Positions 6,777 to 14,339 of a stretch of 34,098 nt of DNA are shown piece after piece (within the stretch, counting starts at the first letter, position 1; each line of letters starts with the position of its first letter). The stretch is from NCBI GenBank assembly GCA_024225195.1, contig JAAEMV010000331.1, positions 1 to 34,098 on the forward strand, read 5' to 3'. This DNA comes from Planctomycetaceae bacterium. GTDB taxonomy: Bacteria > Planctomycetota > Planctomycetia > Pirellulales > Pirellulaceae. The notes under the pieces are model-generated. The model did no database searches. It was not told the DNA's origin and was given only the letters and a program-made list of their open reading frames with translations. Both the position numbers and the translations under genes were made by a program.

Positions 6777-8855
6777 TCATTCAGCAAATTTAGAGGCAGT
6801 TATCACCAATCTGGGAACGGCATGAGGAGCGCGGGTCAGGATAGCAGATGCCGCTAAAACGGTTTGCTTCGATTGTTTGAGATAGGCCTCTTGTTTCAGG
6901 GTCGTTCCGAGATAATGCAGATTAGCGGCGGAAACACTGTTACCCCCGGGCATGGCTCCATCGCTTGCTCGTTTGCTACGAGCGATAAGTTGCTCGTGGT
7001 CTTTTGAAGTGTAAAAGTAACCTCCTTTTTCATCCCAAAACAAATCGTCTTGAGTTTTTTGGAGTTGGTTTGCTGCGTCAAGCCATTTTTGATTGCCATT
7101 AGCGCGATGAAGTGAAATTAAACCATCAATGACACAGGCGTAGTCAATCAGGTAGGCATTAAGTCGAGCCTGTCCATCGGTATAGGTTCGATAAAGTCGC
7201 CCGTCGGCAGAGACCATTTTTTCTAAGATAAAATTAGCAGCGTCTTCTGCTTTTTTAACATGATCCAAATTGTTTAAAATTCGACCGGCATCTGCATACC
7301 CTCGAATCATTAACCCATTCCAGGCTGCTAATATTTTTGTATCCAGCAACGGTCGTTGACGTTTTGCCCGAATATCAAAGAGTTTTTTCCGAATCGGGGT
7401 TAACTGAGACTCCAGTTCAGCAAGGGTCATTTTGCGAGCTGCCGCATGTTCACTCATCATCAATTTTAATTGCGGAGCATAAAATTCTTCTTCAAAATTC
7501 GGAGGCTCATCCAGTCGATACAGTTTTGAAAAAATCTCATACTCTTGATCCGTCAGTGCCGATTTGATTTCCTCGCGATCCCAACGGTAAAACTTTCCTT
7601 CGATACCCTCGGATTCTGCATCGAGAGAGGCATAAAATCCACCGCCAGGGGCGGACAATTCCCGACTCACGAACTCTAGAATTCCATTTGCAACATTTTT
7701 GAATTCCTCTTGTCCGGTAAGCTGGAATGCTTCTGCGTAGACAGTCGCGAGCTGACCATTGTCGTATAACATTTTTTCGAAGTGCGGGATGTGCCAAAAT
7801 CGATCGACGCTGTAACGATGGAAACCGCCTCCAAGATGATCATAAATGCCACCTTTGAGCATACCTTCGCAGGTTCTGACCAGTAACTTGGAAGCCTGCT
7901 CGTGAGTTTGTTCCGAGGCGTCAGGGTTCTGCTGCAAGTAATCTAATAAGAAAAACAGATTAGAAGGTTCGGGAAATTTTGGGCGACTTGGGTTGAGCGC
8001 GCTGTAGCCAAAACCTCCGTATCGGCTATCAAAACTCGCACTTAGGTTTTCAATTGTGTTGGCAGGCCACACAGCTTGAATTGGTAAACCAGTGTCCGGT
8101 TCAAGTCCAGCCAATAATTCACGTGTCCTTTCGGAGACCAACTCGGAGTCCTGAATAATTGCTTCTCGGTTGTTCTGATAAGCATCCTTCACTTTCTGGA
8201 TGATCGTCAGAAATCCCATCGAGGCTCCTCGATCTCCATCCCTGGCAGGCCAATAGGTGCCCCCAAAAAATGGTTTAGCTTCCGGTGTCATGAACATTGA
8301 CAGCGGCCATCCTCCTCCACCGGATCGAATGACTTGCAGTGCATTCATATAAATTTCGTCGACGTCCGGTCGTTCTTCTCGATCTACTTTGATGCAAATA
8401 AAATTCTCGTTTAAAAAATCGGCGATTTCCTGGTCGAGAAAAGATTCACGTTCCATCACATGACACCAGTGGCAACTTGAATAGCCGATAGATAGAAAAA
8501 TCGGCTTCCCAGATTTTTTTGCAAGAGCAAGAGTTTCATCATTCCAGGCATACCAGTTCACAGGATTGTGAGCGTGCATTAATAAGTAAGGGCTGGTCTC
8601 TTTGGAAAGCGCGTTTTCATGTGAAGGTGTTTGTGTTTTGGGTTGTTCGATTTCAGTTGGAGGTGAAACCTCGATCGGGTCACCGGGTGTCTTAGCTGTT
8701 GATTTAATTGCTGGCTCAATGTCCTGAGATTCCGCTTTGGAATCGGACTTGGAATCCGACTTGGAATCGGGTTGAGAAACAGATGGATTTGAATTGCAGG
8801 CGGGTAGGGCGATCAAACAGCACAGCCAAATTACATAACGACCGTATTGAAACAT
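6777..8855 (-). CDS. DUF255/YyaL-type thioredoxin-domain protein, predicted lipoprotein
   Basis: The protein is related to YyaL and human SPATA20: an N-terminal thioredoxin-like domain followed by a glycosidase-like alpha/alpha toroid. The conserved entry NPVNWYAW and the redox-type motif SSCHWCHVM (Cys132 and Cys135 in ORF-track numbering) are present, followed by VDREERPDVD and GGWPLSMF. The toroid covers the remaining roughly 450 residues, including GGGFHRYSVD and AWNGLMIRGYA. The N-terminus carries a hydrophobic segment and a lipobox-like LPAC (Cys24), then a low-complexity linker of about 65 residues with Asp-Ser-Lys repeats. This suggests export and lipid anchoring, unlike the cytosolic homologues. 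The ATG at 8855 is preferred over the TTG at 8867. The biochemical role of the family is poorly defined. Confidence 0.88.
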   Translation of the reverse strand: MFQYGRYVIWLCCLIALPACNSNPSVSQPDSKSDSKSDSKAESQDIEPAIKSTAKTPGDPIEVSPPTEIEQPKTQTPSHENALSKETSPYLLMHAHNPVNWYAWNDETLALAKKSGKPIFLSIGYSSCHWCHVMERESFLDQEIADFLNENFICIKVDREERPDVDEIYMNALQVIRSGGGGWPLSMFMTPEAKPFFGGTYWPARDGDRGASMGFLTIIQKVKDAYQNNREAIIQDSELVSERTRELLAGLEPDTGLPIQAVWPANTIENLSASFDSRYGGFGYSALNPSRPKFPEPSNLFFLLDYLQQNPDASEQTHEQASKLLVRTCEGMLKGGIYDHLGGGFHRYSVDRFWHIPHFEKMLYDNGQLATVYAEAFQLTGQEEFKNVANGILEFVSRELSAPGGGFYASLDAESEGIEGKFYRWDREEIKSALTDQEYEIFSKLYRLDEPPNFEEEFYAPQLKLMMSEHAAARKMTLAELESQLTPIRKKLFDIRAKRQRPLLDTKILAAWNGLMIRGYADAGRILNNLDHVKKAEDAANFILEKMVSADGRLYRTYTDGQARLNAYLIDYACVIDGLISLHRANGNQKWLDAANQLQKTQDDLFWDEKGGYFYTSKDHEQLIARSKRASDGAMPGGNSVSAANLHYLGTTLKQEAYLKQSKQTVLAASAILTRAPHAVPRLVITASKFAE
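8736..8768 (-). repeat. Short tandem repeat coding (DSKS)n in the lipoprotein linker
   Basis: About three copies of a 12-base unit (GATTCCAAGTCS on the minus strand) encode DSKSDSKSDSK just after the lipid-attachment cysteine. This is a hydrophilic spacer, and the copy number may vary by slippage. Confidence 0.75.
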
Positions 8856-9064
8856 GGGTTGTCCCAAGGGTTAAGCCAGAAGGAAAAAGAGTTTTTAAAG
8901 TTAAACGATGTCAGAAGCGAACCCGGAAACCCAGCCAGAAATATCTATTTGTCAAAGTCAAATGGGCCGAGGTTCACTGGCACGTGCAGCAGTTGCTCTC
9001 ACGCTAGTTACCGCTTGGTAGCCGACTTATTTTCAGACGGAGAGAGCCTAGCGGAAGAACGATT
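8856..9064. other. Intergenic stretch between two minus-strand genes
   Basis: About 210 bases separate the DUF255 lipoprotein from the transglutaminase-like gene. The plus-strand ORFs listed here are shadows with no recognisable product. TTGACTTTGACA on the minus strand (near 8960) could include a -35 element, but no convincing -10 follows. No terminator was found. Confidence 0.4.
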
Positions 9065-10258
9065 CTACTTGGGCATTTTCAGTTCGATGAGTTGATTGCC
9101 GTTTTGATTTGTGGTTAGCTCGTGAGTAAATGTTGTTTTTTCTTGAGAGATTCTGAGTCGATAAGTTTTGTCAGGTTCTAATCGAAATGAAAGCATGTCA
9201 TTCATGTCAGCCGTACCCGCTTTTGTTGTTCCAGATTCGAGCACATCGGTGCTTTTCGGAGCGAATACTTCGACTTTGGCGATTTCCCGTTTTGATTTAT
9301 CACGGTTCCAGACTCTCACCATGACATTGACGGCGTTGCTGATGGGAGCGTTTGTTTTTGGAATGTAGCGCAGGGTGACATTTTCCGCAAAAACACGTTT
9401 TTCAGGAGACCAGACCATAGGAAAGGCTGTGTCGGTTTTTTGAAAGCTCGCCGCGTAAATAGAATGTAGTTTTGAATTGGGATCGGCGAGTGCGGCGTCT
9501 CCCTGAAACCAAGTTCGATTAAGACCTTGCGGGTTAGGTTCTGCTGCACCTGTAAATTGCCAGCCATCGTCCCAGACTTCGACCCAGGTATGGTTGCCTT
9601 TTTTATTTTTCCAACTGGGGATTCCTGCCAACCGCGCTGGTACGCCGACGCTTCGACATGCATCGGCTAGTAAAATAGAGAGACCGGTGCAGGAAGCCAG
9701 TCCTTGTTCAATGCTCTCTTTAGGGCTTTGGTTAGCGCGTTTTCTAGCGGTTGAATATTTGACGGATAACTGTCCAAACAGGGTAGCGTTAATTTTCTGT
9801 GCCGCTTCACCAGGGGTTTTGCAATTGGCGACAATCGGTTGGCACAGCTTGAAAAAATCTTCTCGCCAGGGATCACGCGGTTCATCGATATTGGCATAAG
9901 GCAAAACATTGTTGAGAAATAGCTGATCGGAAATATCCCAGGGTGCAGCTTCTCTTGCTTGATAGGCAAGTCGAATATTATTGAGCAGAAATTCTGCGGT
10001 AAGATTTTTTAAATCGTATTCTGGCATGTTGATCAGCAAAAACTCTAAGGCTTGCCGATGTTCTGGAGGAACTGTGTTGATTGCTTTTTGCAATTCATTT
10101 TGATTGTCTCCCGCTTGCTGAATCCGCCTTTTTAGCAAGCCTGCTTTGTCGATCGACTTCTCATTCATGTCCTGTTTTTGTGCAGACGATGTCGAGACAA
10201 TCATCCCAAGCGTCAATGCTAAAAAGAAAGTAGATTTGATAATCGATGCGGTCTTCAT
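9065..10258 (-). CDS. Secreted transglutaminase-like (papain-fold) protein
   Basis: This 397-residue protein has an N-terminal signal peptide (hydrophobic 8-22, ending near SSAQ), so it acts outside the cytoplasm. The transglutaminase-like core spans about 180-250: the nucleophile Cys190 in ASCTGLSILLADACRSVG, then His223 in GNHTWVEVWDDGW. The third residue, normally Asp, appears to be Glu240 in TGAAEPNP. Bacterial members are generally amidases or proteases rather than crosslinkers. The C-terminal part (about 290-397) looks like a beta-sandwich with VRVWNRDKSK and ends in ELKMPK. The ATG at 10258 is supported by the signal peptide. It is divergent from the enolase-superfamily gene. No substrate can be named. 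Confidence 0.85.
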   Translation of the reverse strand: MKTASIIKSTFFLALTLGMIVSTSSAQKQDMNEKSIDKAGLLKRRIQQAGDNQNELQKAINTVPPEHRQALEFLLINMPEYDLKNLTAEFLLNNIRLAYQAREAAPWDISDQLFLNNVLPYANIDEPRDPWREDFFKLCQPIVANCKTPGEAAQKINATLFGQLSVKYSTARKRANQSPKESIEQGLASCTGLSILLADACRSVGVPARLAGIPSWKNKKGNHTWVEVWDDGWQFTGAAEPNPQGLNRTWFQGDAALADPNSKLHSIYAASFQKTDTAFPMVWSPEKRVFAENVTLRYIPKTNAPISNAVNVMVRVWNRDKSKREIAKVEVFAPKSTDVLESGTTKAGTADMNDMLSFRLEPDKTYRLRISQEKTTFTHELTTNQNGNQLIELKMPK

Positions 10259-10392
10259 AAAAATTCCAGTAACTTGGTTGTCTCAAAAACAGCTCTTGTA
10301 GCTTGGCGATTCCACCGAACTTGCTCCCTCCAAGATTAACACGTTTCATCACAAAGAAACATTGTGACAGTGCGTTATCAATGCTGATTCGA

Positions 10393-10453
10393 ATAATTAC
10401 AAATCACAATGGTGTGCATGATTACTTATAAAGCAAATATGCGTTATGATTAC
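10393..10453 (+). promoter_or_regulatory. Candidate promoter and repeated octamer upstream of the enolase-superfamily gene
   Basis: TATGAT at 10445-10450 fits a -10 box about 39 bases before the ATG at 10490, but the -35 position (TTACTT, 17-base spacing) is poor. The octamer ATRATTAC occurs three times in direct orientation at 10393-10400, 10418-10425 and 10446-10453. The last copy overlaps the -10 box, as a repressor site might. This is a weak pattern in AT-rich DNA. Confidence 0.25.
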
Positions 10454-10489
10454 GCGCCGATTCATACACGCTAAAACACCGGAAATACA

Positions 10490-11593
10490 ATGAAAATCGC
10501 TCGCATTTCTGCATATCAAGTCGATCTCCCTTTAAAAGAGGGCAGTTATAAGTGGTCTGGCGGCAAGTCGGTCGATGTTTTTGACAGTACCGTCGTAGAA
10601 GTTGAAACAGATACTGGGCTAATTGGTTACGGAGAAGTCTGTCCGCTTGGTCCATTTTATTTACCAGCCTATGGTCCGGGAGTAAGAGCGGGAATTAAAG
10701 AGTTGGCGCCGCACTTAATCGGAATGAATGCGACTGATCTTGGACCACTGAATCGAATGATGGACGCGGCGTTGAAAGAGCATGCGTATGTCAAATCAGG
10801 TATCGACATGGCATGTTGGGACCTCCTTGGAAAATCGACTGGCAAAAGCGTTTGCGACTTAATGGGTGGAAAATACAGTGAGGATTTTGTGCTGTATCGT
10901 GCGATTTCCCAACAGGCGCCTGAAGCAATGGCTGCCAATGTTGCAGGCTATCGAGCCGAAGGCTATCGCCGTTTTCAATTGAAAGTAGGTGGTGATCCAG
11001 ATGTCGATATTGAGCGTATCAGACAGGTAGCAGCGGAAATGCAATCGGGGGAAAAATTGGTTGCCGACGCCAACACAGGTTGGTTGATGCATGAAGCAGC
11101 ACGTGTGGTTCGAGCAGTTCGAGATTTAGATGTCTATATCGAACAGCCTTGCTTGTCTTACGAAGAATGTCTGTCGATTCGAAAACGAACAGACCATCCG
11201 TTCGTGATGGACGAGTCGATCCACGGAATGCCGGAATTGCTGCGAGCCAGTCACGATCAGGCAATGGATGTGGTGAATATTAAAATCAGTAAATTTGGTG
11301 GATTAACAAAAGCAAAACTCGCTCGCGATTTATGTATCTCGCTGGGCGTCGCAATGACGCTCGAAGATAGTTGGGGTGGAGATATTATCACCGCAGCAAT
11401 TGCTTCTATTGCTCACAGCACGCCTACTGATTTACTGTTCACGTCGACCGACTTCAATAGTTATGGAACGGTCAGCATTGCAGAGGGCGCGCCGCAACGG
11501 GCCAACGGTCGACTCTCTGCGTCCGACGCTCCGGGTCTCGGTATCCAACCTCGAATGCAAGTCCTTGGAGACAAGGTTCTGGAAGTTTCTTAA
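10490..11593 (+). CDS. Enolase-superfamily dehydratase, probably cis-3-hydroxy-L-proline dehydratase
   Basis: This 367-residue MLE-type enzyme has an N-terminal capping domain and a C-terminal barrel. Metal ligands are visible at Asp193 (VADANTGW), Glu218 (YIEQPC) and Asp241 (VMDESIHG). Candidate acid/base lysines are Lys165 (FQLKVGG) and Lys268 (NIKISKFGG). The N-terminus ([18 protein letters not shown]), [14 protein letters not shown] and the C-terminal [12 protein letters not shown] recall the cis-3-hydroxy-L-proline dehydratase group, which yields pyrroline-2-carboxylate. That assignment is from memory of the family; the superfamily call is firm. The neighbouring genes are not hydroxyproline genes: no epimerase, reductase or transporter is beside it. 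The ATG at 10490 opens directly on the conserved first strand. It converges with the MtfA-like gene, 40 bases apart. Confidence 0.85.
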   Translation: MKIARISAYQVDLPLKEGSYKWSGGKSVDVFDSTVVEVETDTGLIGYGEVCPLGPFYLPAYGPGVRAGIKELAPHLIGMNATDLGPLNRMMDAALKEHAYVKSGIDMACWDLLGKSTGKSVCDLMGGKYSEDFVLYRAISQQAPEAMAANVAGYRAEGYRRFQLKVGGDPDVDIERIRQVAAEMQSGEKLVADANTGWLMHEAARVVRAVRDLDVYIEQPCLSYEECLSIRKRTDHPFVMDESIHGMPELLRASHDQAMDVVNIKISKFGGLTKAKLARDLCISLGVAMTLEDSWGGDIITAAIASIAHSTPTDLLFTSTDFNSYGTVSIAEGAPQRANGRLSASDAPGLGIQPRMQVLGDKVLEVS

Positions 11594-11633
11594 TGGAGAA
11601 GAAACCGAATTGGCATGCGTATCTGCATGTGAA

Positions 11634-12407
11634 TTAGTGCTCAAATTGCACGGGGTCGATATCGAAGTATTCACAAAGCAGATCGTAGACGTCAGGTAAG
11701 TTTTTTTTGAGCCGACTTGGTGAATCGAAAAAGTTCTCACCACTGACTGCAAAGAATTCCGCTAAGTTCGTTGCCGCATAGGCATCAATTCGTGGTTCGC
11801 GTCCGCGGTCAAGATCTTCATTGAGTTCCGAAAACCGTTGCTGAAAAACATCGTCCCAGCGATGCCGAAGGGATTCAGATGAGATGATCGGCATACCTCC
11901 CATTTCCCCGTCGAGTCCGTCGATATGGTGAATAAACTCGTGGATGATCACATTTCGTCCATCTCCCGGTTGGCTTGCTCCCCTCAAAGCATCTCGCCAT
12001 GAAAAGACAAGCGGTCCGCCTTGCCATGCCAAGCCTGAATAATAGGCGGTCTCGTGACTTACGAGTCGCCCTTGCTGAACGGCTCGATTTTGAATGAGAT
12101 CAGGGTGCACCAAAATGGTCGAGACACGATCAAAGTAAAATGGTGCTTTTAGACCAAGAGTTAAAAGGGAAGCGGTAGCGGCGATGGTGAGTTTGACTTC
12201 GTCAGTTACTTCGAAACCTTTAACAGCTTCCCATGATTTTTCGGCAACAATAACTGTCGAAGATTGGAGGACTCTCTGTTGCTGCGTTGGAGATAAAGAA
12301 GAATATTGCCAAACGTTGTTGGTAATGATCTCTTCCCAAAGACTAGGAAAAGATCGATTGAGCAATCGCTGCCTTCTACGGTTTTTAAAAAAAGAAAACA
12401 AAAACAA
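11634..12407 (-). CDS. mtfA: MtfA-type zinc peptidase (M90 family)
   Basis: This is a 257-residue cytoplasmic metallopeptidase. The zinc motif HEFIH spans 156-160 inside NVIIHEFIHHIDGLDG, and the third ligand is probably Glu217 in LAEFFAVSGENFF. Both match MtfA, which in E. coli binds the Mlc repressor and so modulates glucose phosphotransferase expression. No Mlc homologue or phosphotransferase gene is in the window, so the regulatory role is not implied here. The start is TTG at 12407: an in-frame stop lies 18-21 bases upstream and no ATG precedes the conserved LLNRSFPSLWEE. No ribosome site is evident. The length is close to that of E. coli MtfA. Confidence 0.9.
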   Translation of the reverse strand: MFLFSFFKNRRRQRLLNRSFPSLWEEIITNNVWQYSSLSPTQQQRVLQSSTVIVAEKSWEAVKGFEVTDEVKLTIAATASLLTLGLKAPFYFDRVSTILVHPDLIQNRAVQQGRLVSHETAYYSGLAWQGGPLVFSWRDALRGASQPGDGRNVIIHEFIHHIDGLDGEMGGMPIISSESLRHRWDDVFQQRFSELNEDLDRGREPRIDAYAATNLAEFFAVSGENFFDSPSRLKKNLPDVYDLLCEYFDIDPVQFEH

Positions 12408-12670
12408 GTCCGAAAAAACAGGGAATTAGAAATTAATGAAACGGCAGGTTTACATAATGCTGCTGGGGAAAATTTGAGTGTCGACGTTCTCTGAGATTAC
12501 TCCATTGAATAAAATATAAGACCCGTCCATCGTTCGTCAATATTACGGTTTTTTCAATTCAGCCTCAGCCAGATCACTTTTACGAGGTCAATTAAGCCGA
12601 AAAACTGGTAACGCCTAAGTTAATCCAGTACGCTTGAACCAGCACAAGTAAACTAACCAGAAAACGTAAA
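12408..12670. other. Divergent intergenic region between the MtfA-like and dioxygenase genes
   Basis: These 263 bases must carry promoters in both directions. The short plus-strand ORFs in the track are not convincing. No clear -35/-10 pair, operator palindrome or terminator was recognised. Confidence 0.4.
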
Positions 12671-13348
12671 ATGAAATCATCAATTATTTTGCCTCCGCGA
12701 CGTCAGTTCATTCAACGCTCAATGGTAGGCGTCGGTGCGGTTGCTGGAACCTTGTTGTTTAACCGACCGGGGTTGTTTGCGGATCTGTTGTTAACGCCAT
12801 CGATGACCGAAGGACCGTTTTATCCCAATCCATTACCGCTCGATACAGACAATGATTTACTAATTCTAAACGATGCAATCACTCCAGCGGTGGGCGAGAT
12901 TACACACTTGTCGGGTACAGTCATGGATCGGAAAGGAAATCCAATTCCCAATGCCCGAGTTGAAATTTGGCAAGTGGATGGCAAAGGAGTCTATCTTCAT
13001 CCCAAAGGTGGTGATCGAAAATTGCAGGATAAGAATTTCCAAGGTTTTGGTCGGTTTATTACTAACCTAAAAGGGCAGTATTATTTCCGGACAGTTAAGC
13101 CTGTTTCGTATCCTGGTCGAACACCTCATATCCACGTCGCGGTTTACGTTAAAAATAAACGGGTGCTGACGACTCAATGTTTAATTAAAGGCCATCCGCA
13201 AAATCAAAAAGACGGCTTGTTCAAGCGAGTGAAGAATCCAAAACTGCGAAACAAGCTGTTGGTTGATTTCCAGCCTCTGCCGGATTCAAAAATTAAAGAA
13301 TTAACCGCAACCTTCGATATCGTTGTTGGTTTAACACCAGCAGACTAA
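12671..13348 (+). CDS. Tat-exported intradiol ring-cleavage dioxygenase (protocatechuate 3,4-dioxygenase-like)
   Basis: This 225-residue protein has a twin-arginine leader (PPRRQFIQRS then VGVGAVAGTLLF), so it is probably folded with iron and exported. The catalytic domain contains the family path: TEGPFYP (46-51), SGTVMDRKGNPIPNARVEIWQVD (81-103), FQGFGRF (123-129) and GQYYFRTVKPVSYPGRTPHIHV (135-156). The four non-haem iron(III) ligands are placed at Tyr108, Tyr147, His153 and His155. Cytoplasmic relatives open catechols between the hydroxyl groups. Exported single-domain relatives are common in bacteria and fungi and often lack known substrates. No beta-ketoadipate pathway genes are nearby, so an extracellular aromatic substrate is an inference. 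The ATG at 12671 fits the Tat leader. Confidence 0.88.
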   Translation: MKSSIILPPRRQFIQRSMVGVGAVAGTLLFNRPGLFADLLLTPSMTEGPFYPNPLPLDTDNDLLILNDAITPAVGEITHLSGTVMDRKGNPIPNARVEIWQVDGKGVYLHPKGGDRKLQDKNFQGFGRFITNLKGQYYFRTVKPVSYPGRTPHIHVAVYVKNKRVLTTQCLIKGHPQNQKDGLFKRVKNPKLRNKLLVDFQPLPDSKIKELTATFDIVVGLTPAD

Positions 13349-13470
13349 GCCTGCGGGCGGGAAAAGTAGCGAAAAAAATTATTTAATTGCTTGTCCTGAA
13401 TTTTGCTCTGTCGCGTGTTTAGGTTTGTGCAGAGCGTTTCGGGAATTCAGAAAGAAATGAAAGAAGTACG

Positions 13471-14148
13471 ATGAAAAATACAAAAATGATGATATTTGCC
13501 GTCGCGATAACAATGTGCTTGGCAGCAACTGTGATGGCTCAACCTCCGGGTGGTCAGCGTGGTGGCGAGCGAGGGCAACGTGGTGGCGAGCGAGGCGGGC
13601 CTGGCGGCGAGCGTGGCGGACCTGGCGGCCAACGCGGTGGTGGCGATATGGGGCGAATGATGCAGATGATGCCAGTTCTTGCTGCTCTAGATGCTAATAA
13701 GGATGGCGTAATTTCGAAGAGCGAGATCAATAACGCAGCGGCAGCATTGCGGAAACTCGACAAAAACGGTGACGGAGAATTGGATGCGGAAGAGATGCGA
13801 CCTACTCGTCCTGAAGGTGGACGCAGTCGCGGTGGTGCTCCCGAAGGCGGACCTGGCGGTGAGCGAGGCGAGCGTGGTGGTCGTTCTGCTGGATCTGGTG
13901 GCATGATGGAACGAATCATGAGCCAAGATAAGAACAAAGACGGCAAACTGAGTAAAGACGAAGTTGACGAGCGAATGTTGCCGATGTTTGATCGCTTAGA
14001 TGCGAACAGTGACGGTTCCATTGATAAATCGGAAATTGAAGCAGCAGCCGCACGCATGGGTGGTGGTCGTAGCGGTCGCGGTGGACCTGGTGGAAATCAG
14101 GGTGGTGGCCAGCGGCCACAGCGTCCATCGTTCGATGGCGATAACTAA
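13471..14148 (+). CDS. Secreted EF-hand protein with Gly/Arg-rich repeats
   Basis: This 225-residue protein has a signal peptide (MKNTKMMIFAVAITMCLAATVMAQ). It carries four canonical 12-residue EF-hand loops, at 74-85 (DANKDGVISKSE), 97-108 (DKNGDGELDAEE), 153-164 (DKNKDGKLSKDE) and 177-188 (DANSDGSIDKSE), as two pairs. All have Asp at 1, Asp/Asn at 3, Asp at 5, Gly at 6 and Glu at 12, so calcium binding is likely. The pairs are separated and flanked by GGERGG/GGPGG low-complexity segments at about 27-58, 112-143 and 196-218. Such proteins are frequent in planctomycetes and their role is unknown; calcium-dependent matrix or surface functions are possible. The gene is single and is closed by a strong terminator. 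Confidence 0.9.
   Translation: MKNTKMMIFAVAITMCLAATVMAQPPGGQRGGERGQRGGERGGPGGERGGPGGQRGGGDMGRMMQMMPVLAALDANKDGVISKSEINNAAAALRKLDKNGDGELDAEEMRPTRPEGGRSRGGAPEGGPGGERGERGGRSAGSGGMMERIMSQDKNKDGKLSKDEVDERMLPMFDRLDANSDGSIDKSEIEAAAARMGGGRSGRGGPGGNQGGGQRPQRPSFDGDN
13549..13644 (+). repeat. GC-rich imperfect tandem repeats coding GGERGG/GGPGG
   Basis: Units such as GGTGGCGAGCGAG and GGCGGACCTGGCGGC recur and encode an RGGERG-QRGGERGG-PGGERGGPGG pattern. The segment is much richer in G and C than its surroundings. It also gives long shadow ORFs on the other strand, which are artefacts of this composition. Confidence 0.8.
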
Positions 14149-14181
14149 CCCACGAATCTGAAGATTCTTGATAACACTTAG

Positions 14182-14210
14182 CGCGTCGATTACTATCGAC
14201 GCGTTTTTTT
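14182..14210 (+). terminator. Rho-independent terminator after the EF-hand gene
   Basis: A perfect 9-base stem (CGCGTCGAT at 14182-14190, ATCGACGCG at 14195-14203) with a four-base loop TACT is followed by seven T residues. It lies 33 bases beyond the EF-hand stop codon. Confidence 0.9.
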
Positions 14211-14339
14211 ATGCGCGCAGTGAAAAGCTAATAATTCGAAGTTATTTATTTCCACATTATTGCATCGGGTTCGCTAGAATAGGTGGTTTCGATAATCGTG
14301 AAATACGCGATCAACTTTTTGCTTGGCTTGGGAGACATT

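Noticed and set aside
13554-14057. Minus-strand 167-residue ORF opposite the EF-hand gene, rich in Pro, Arg and Ser
   Set aside because: It is produced by the GC-rich repeat and lacks a plausible start context; the plus strand has a signal peptide and four EF-hands.
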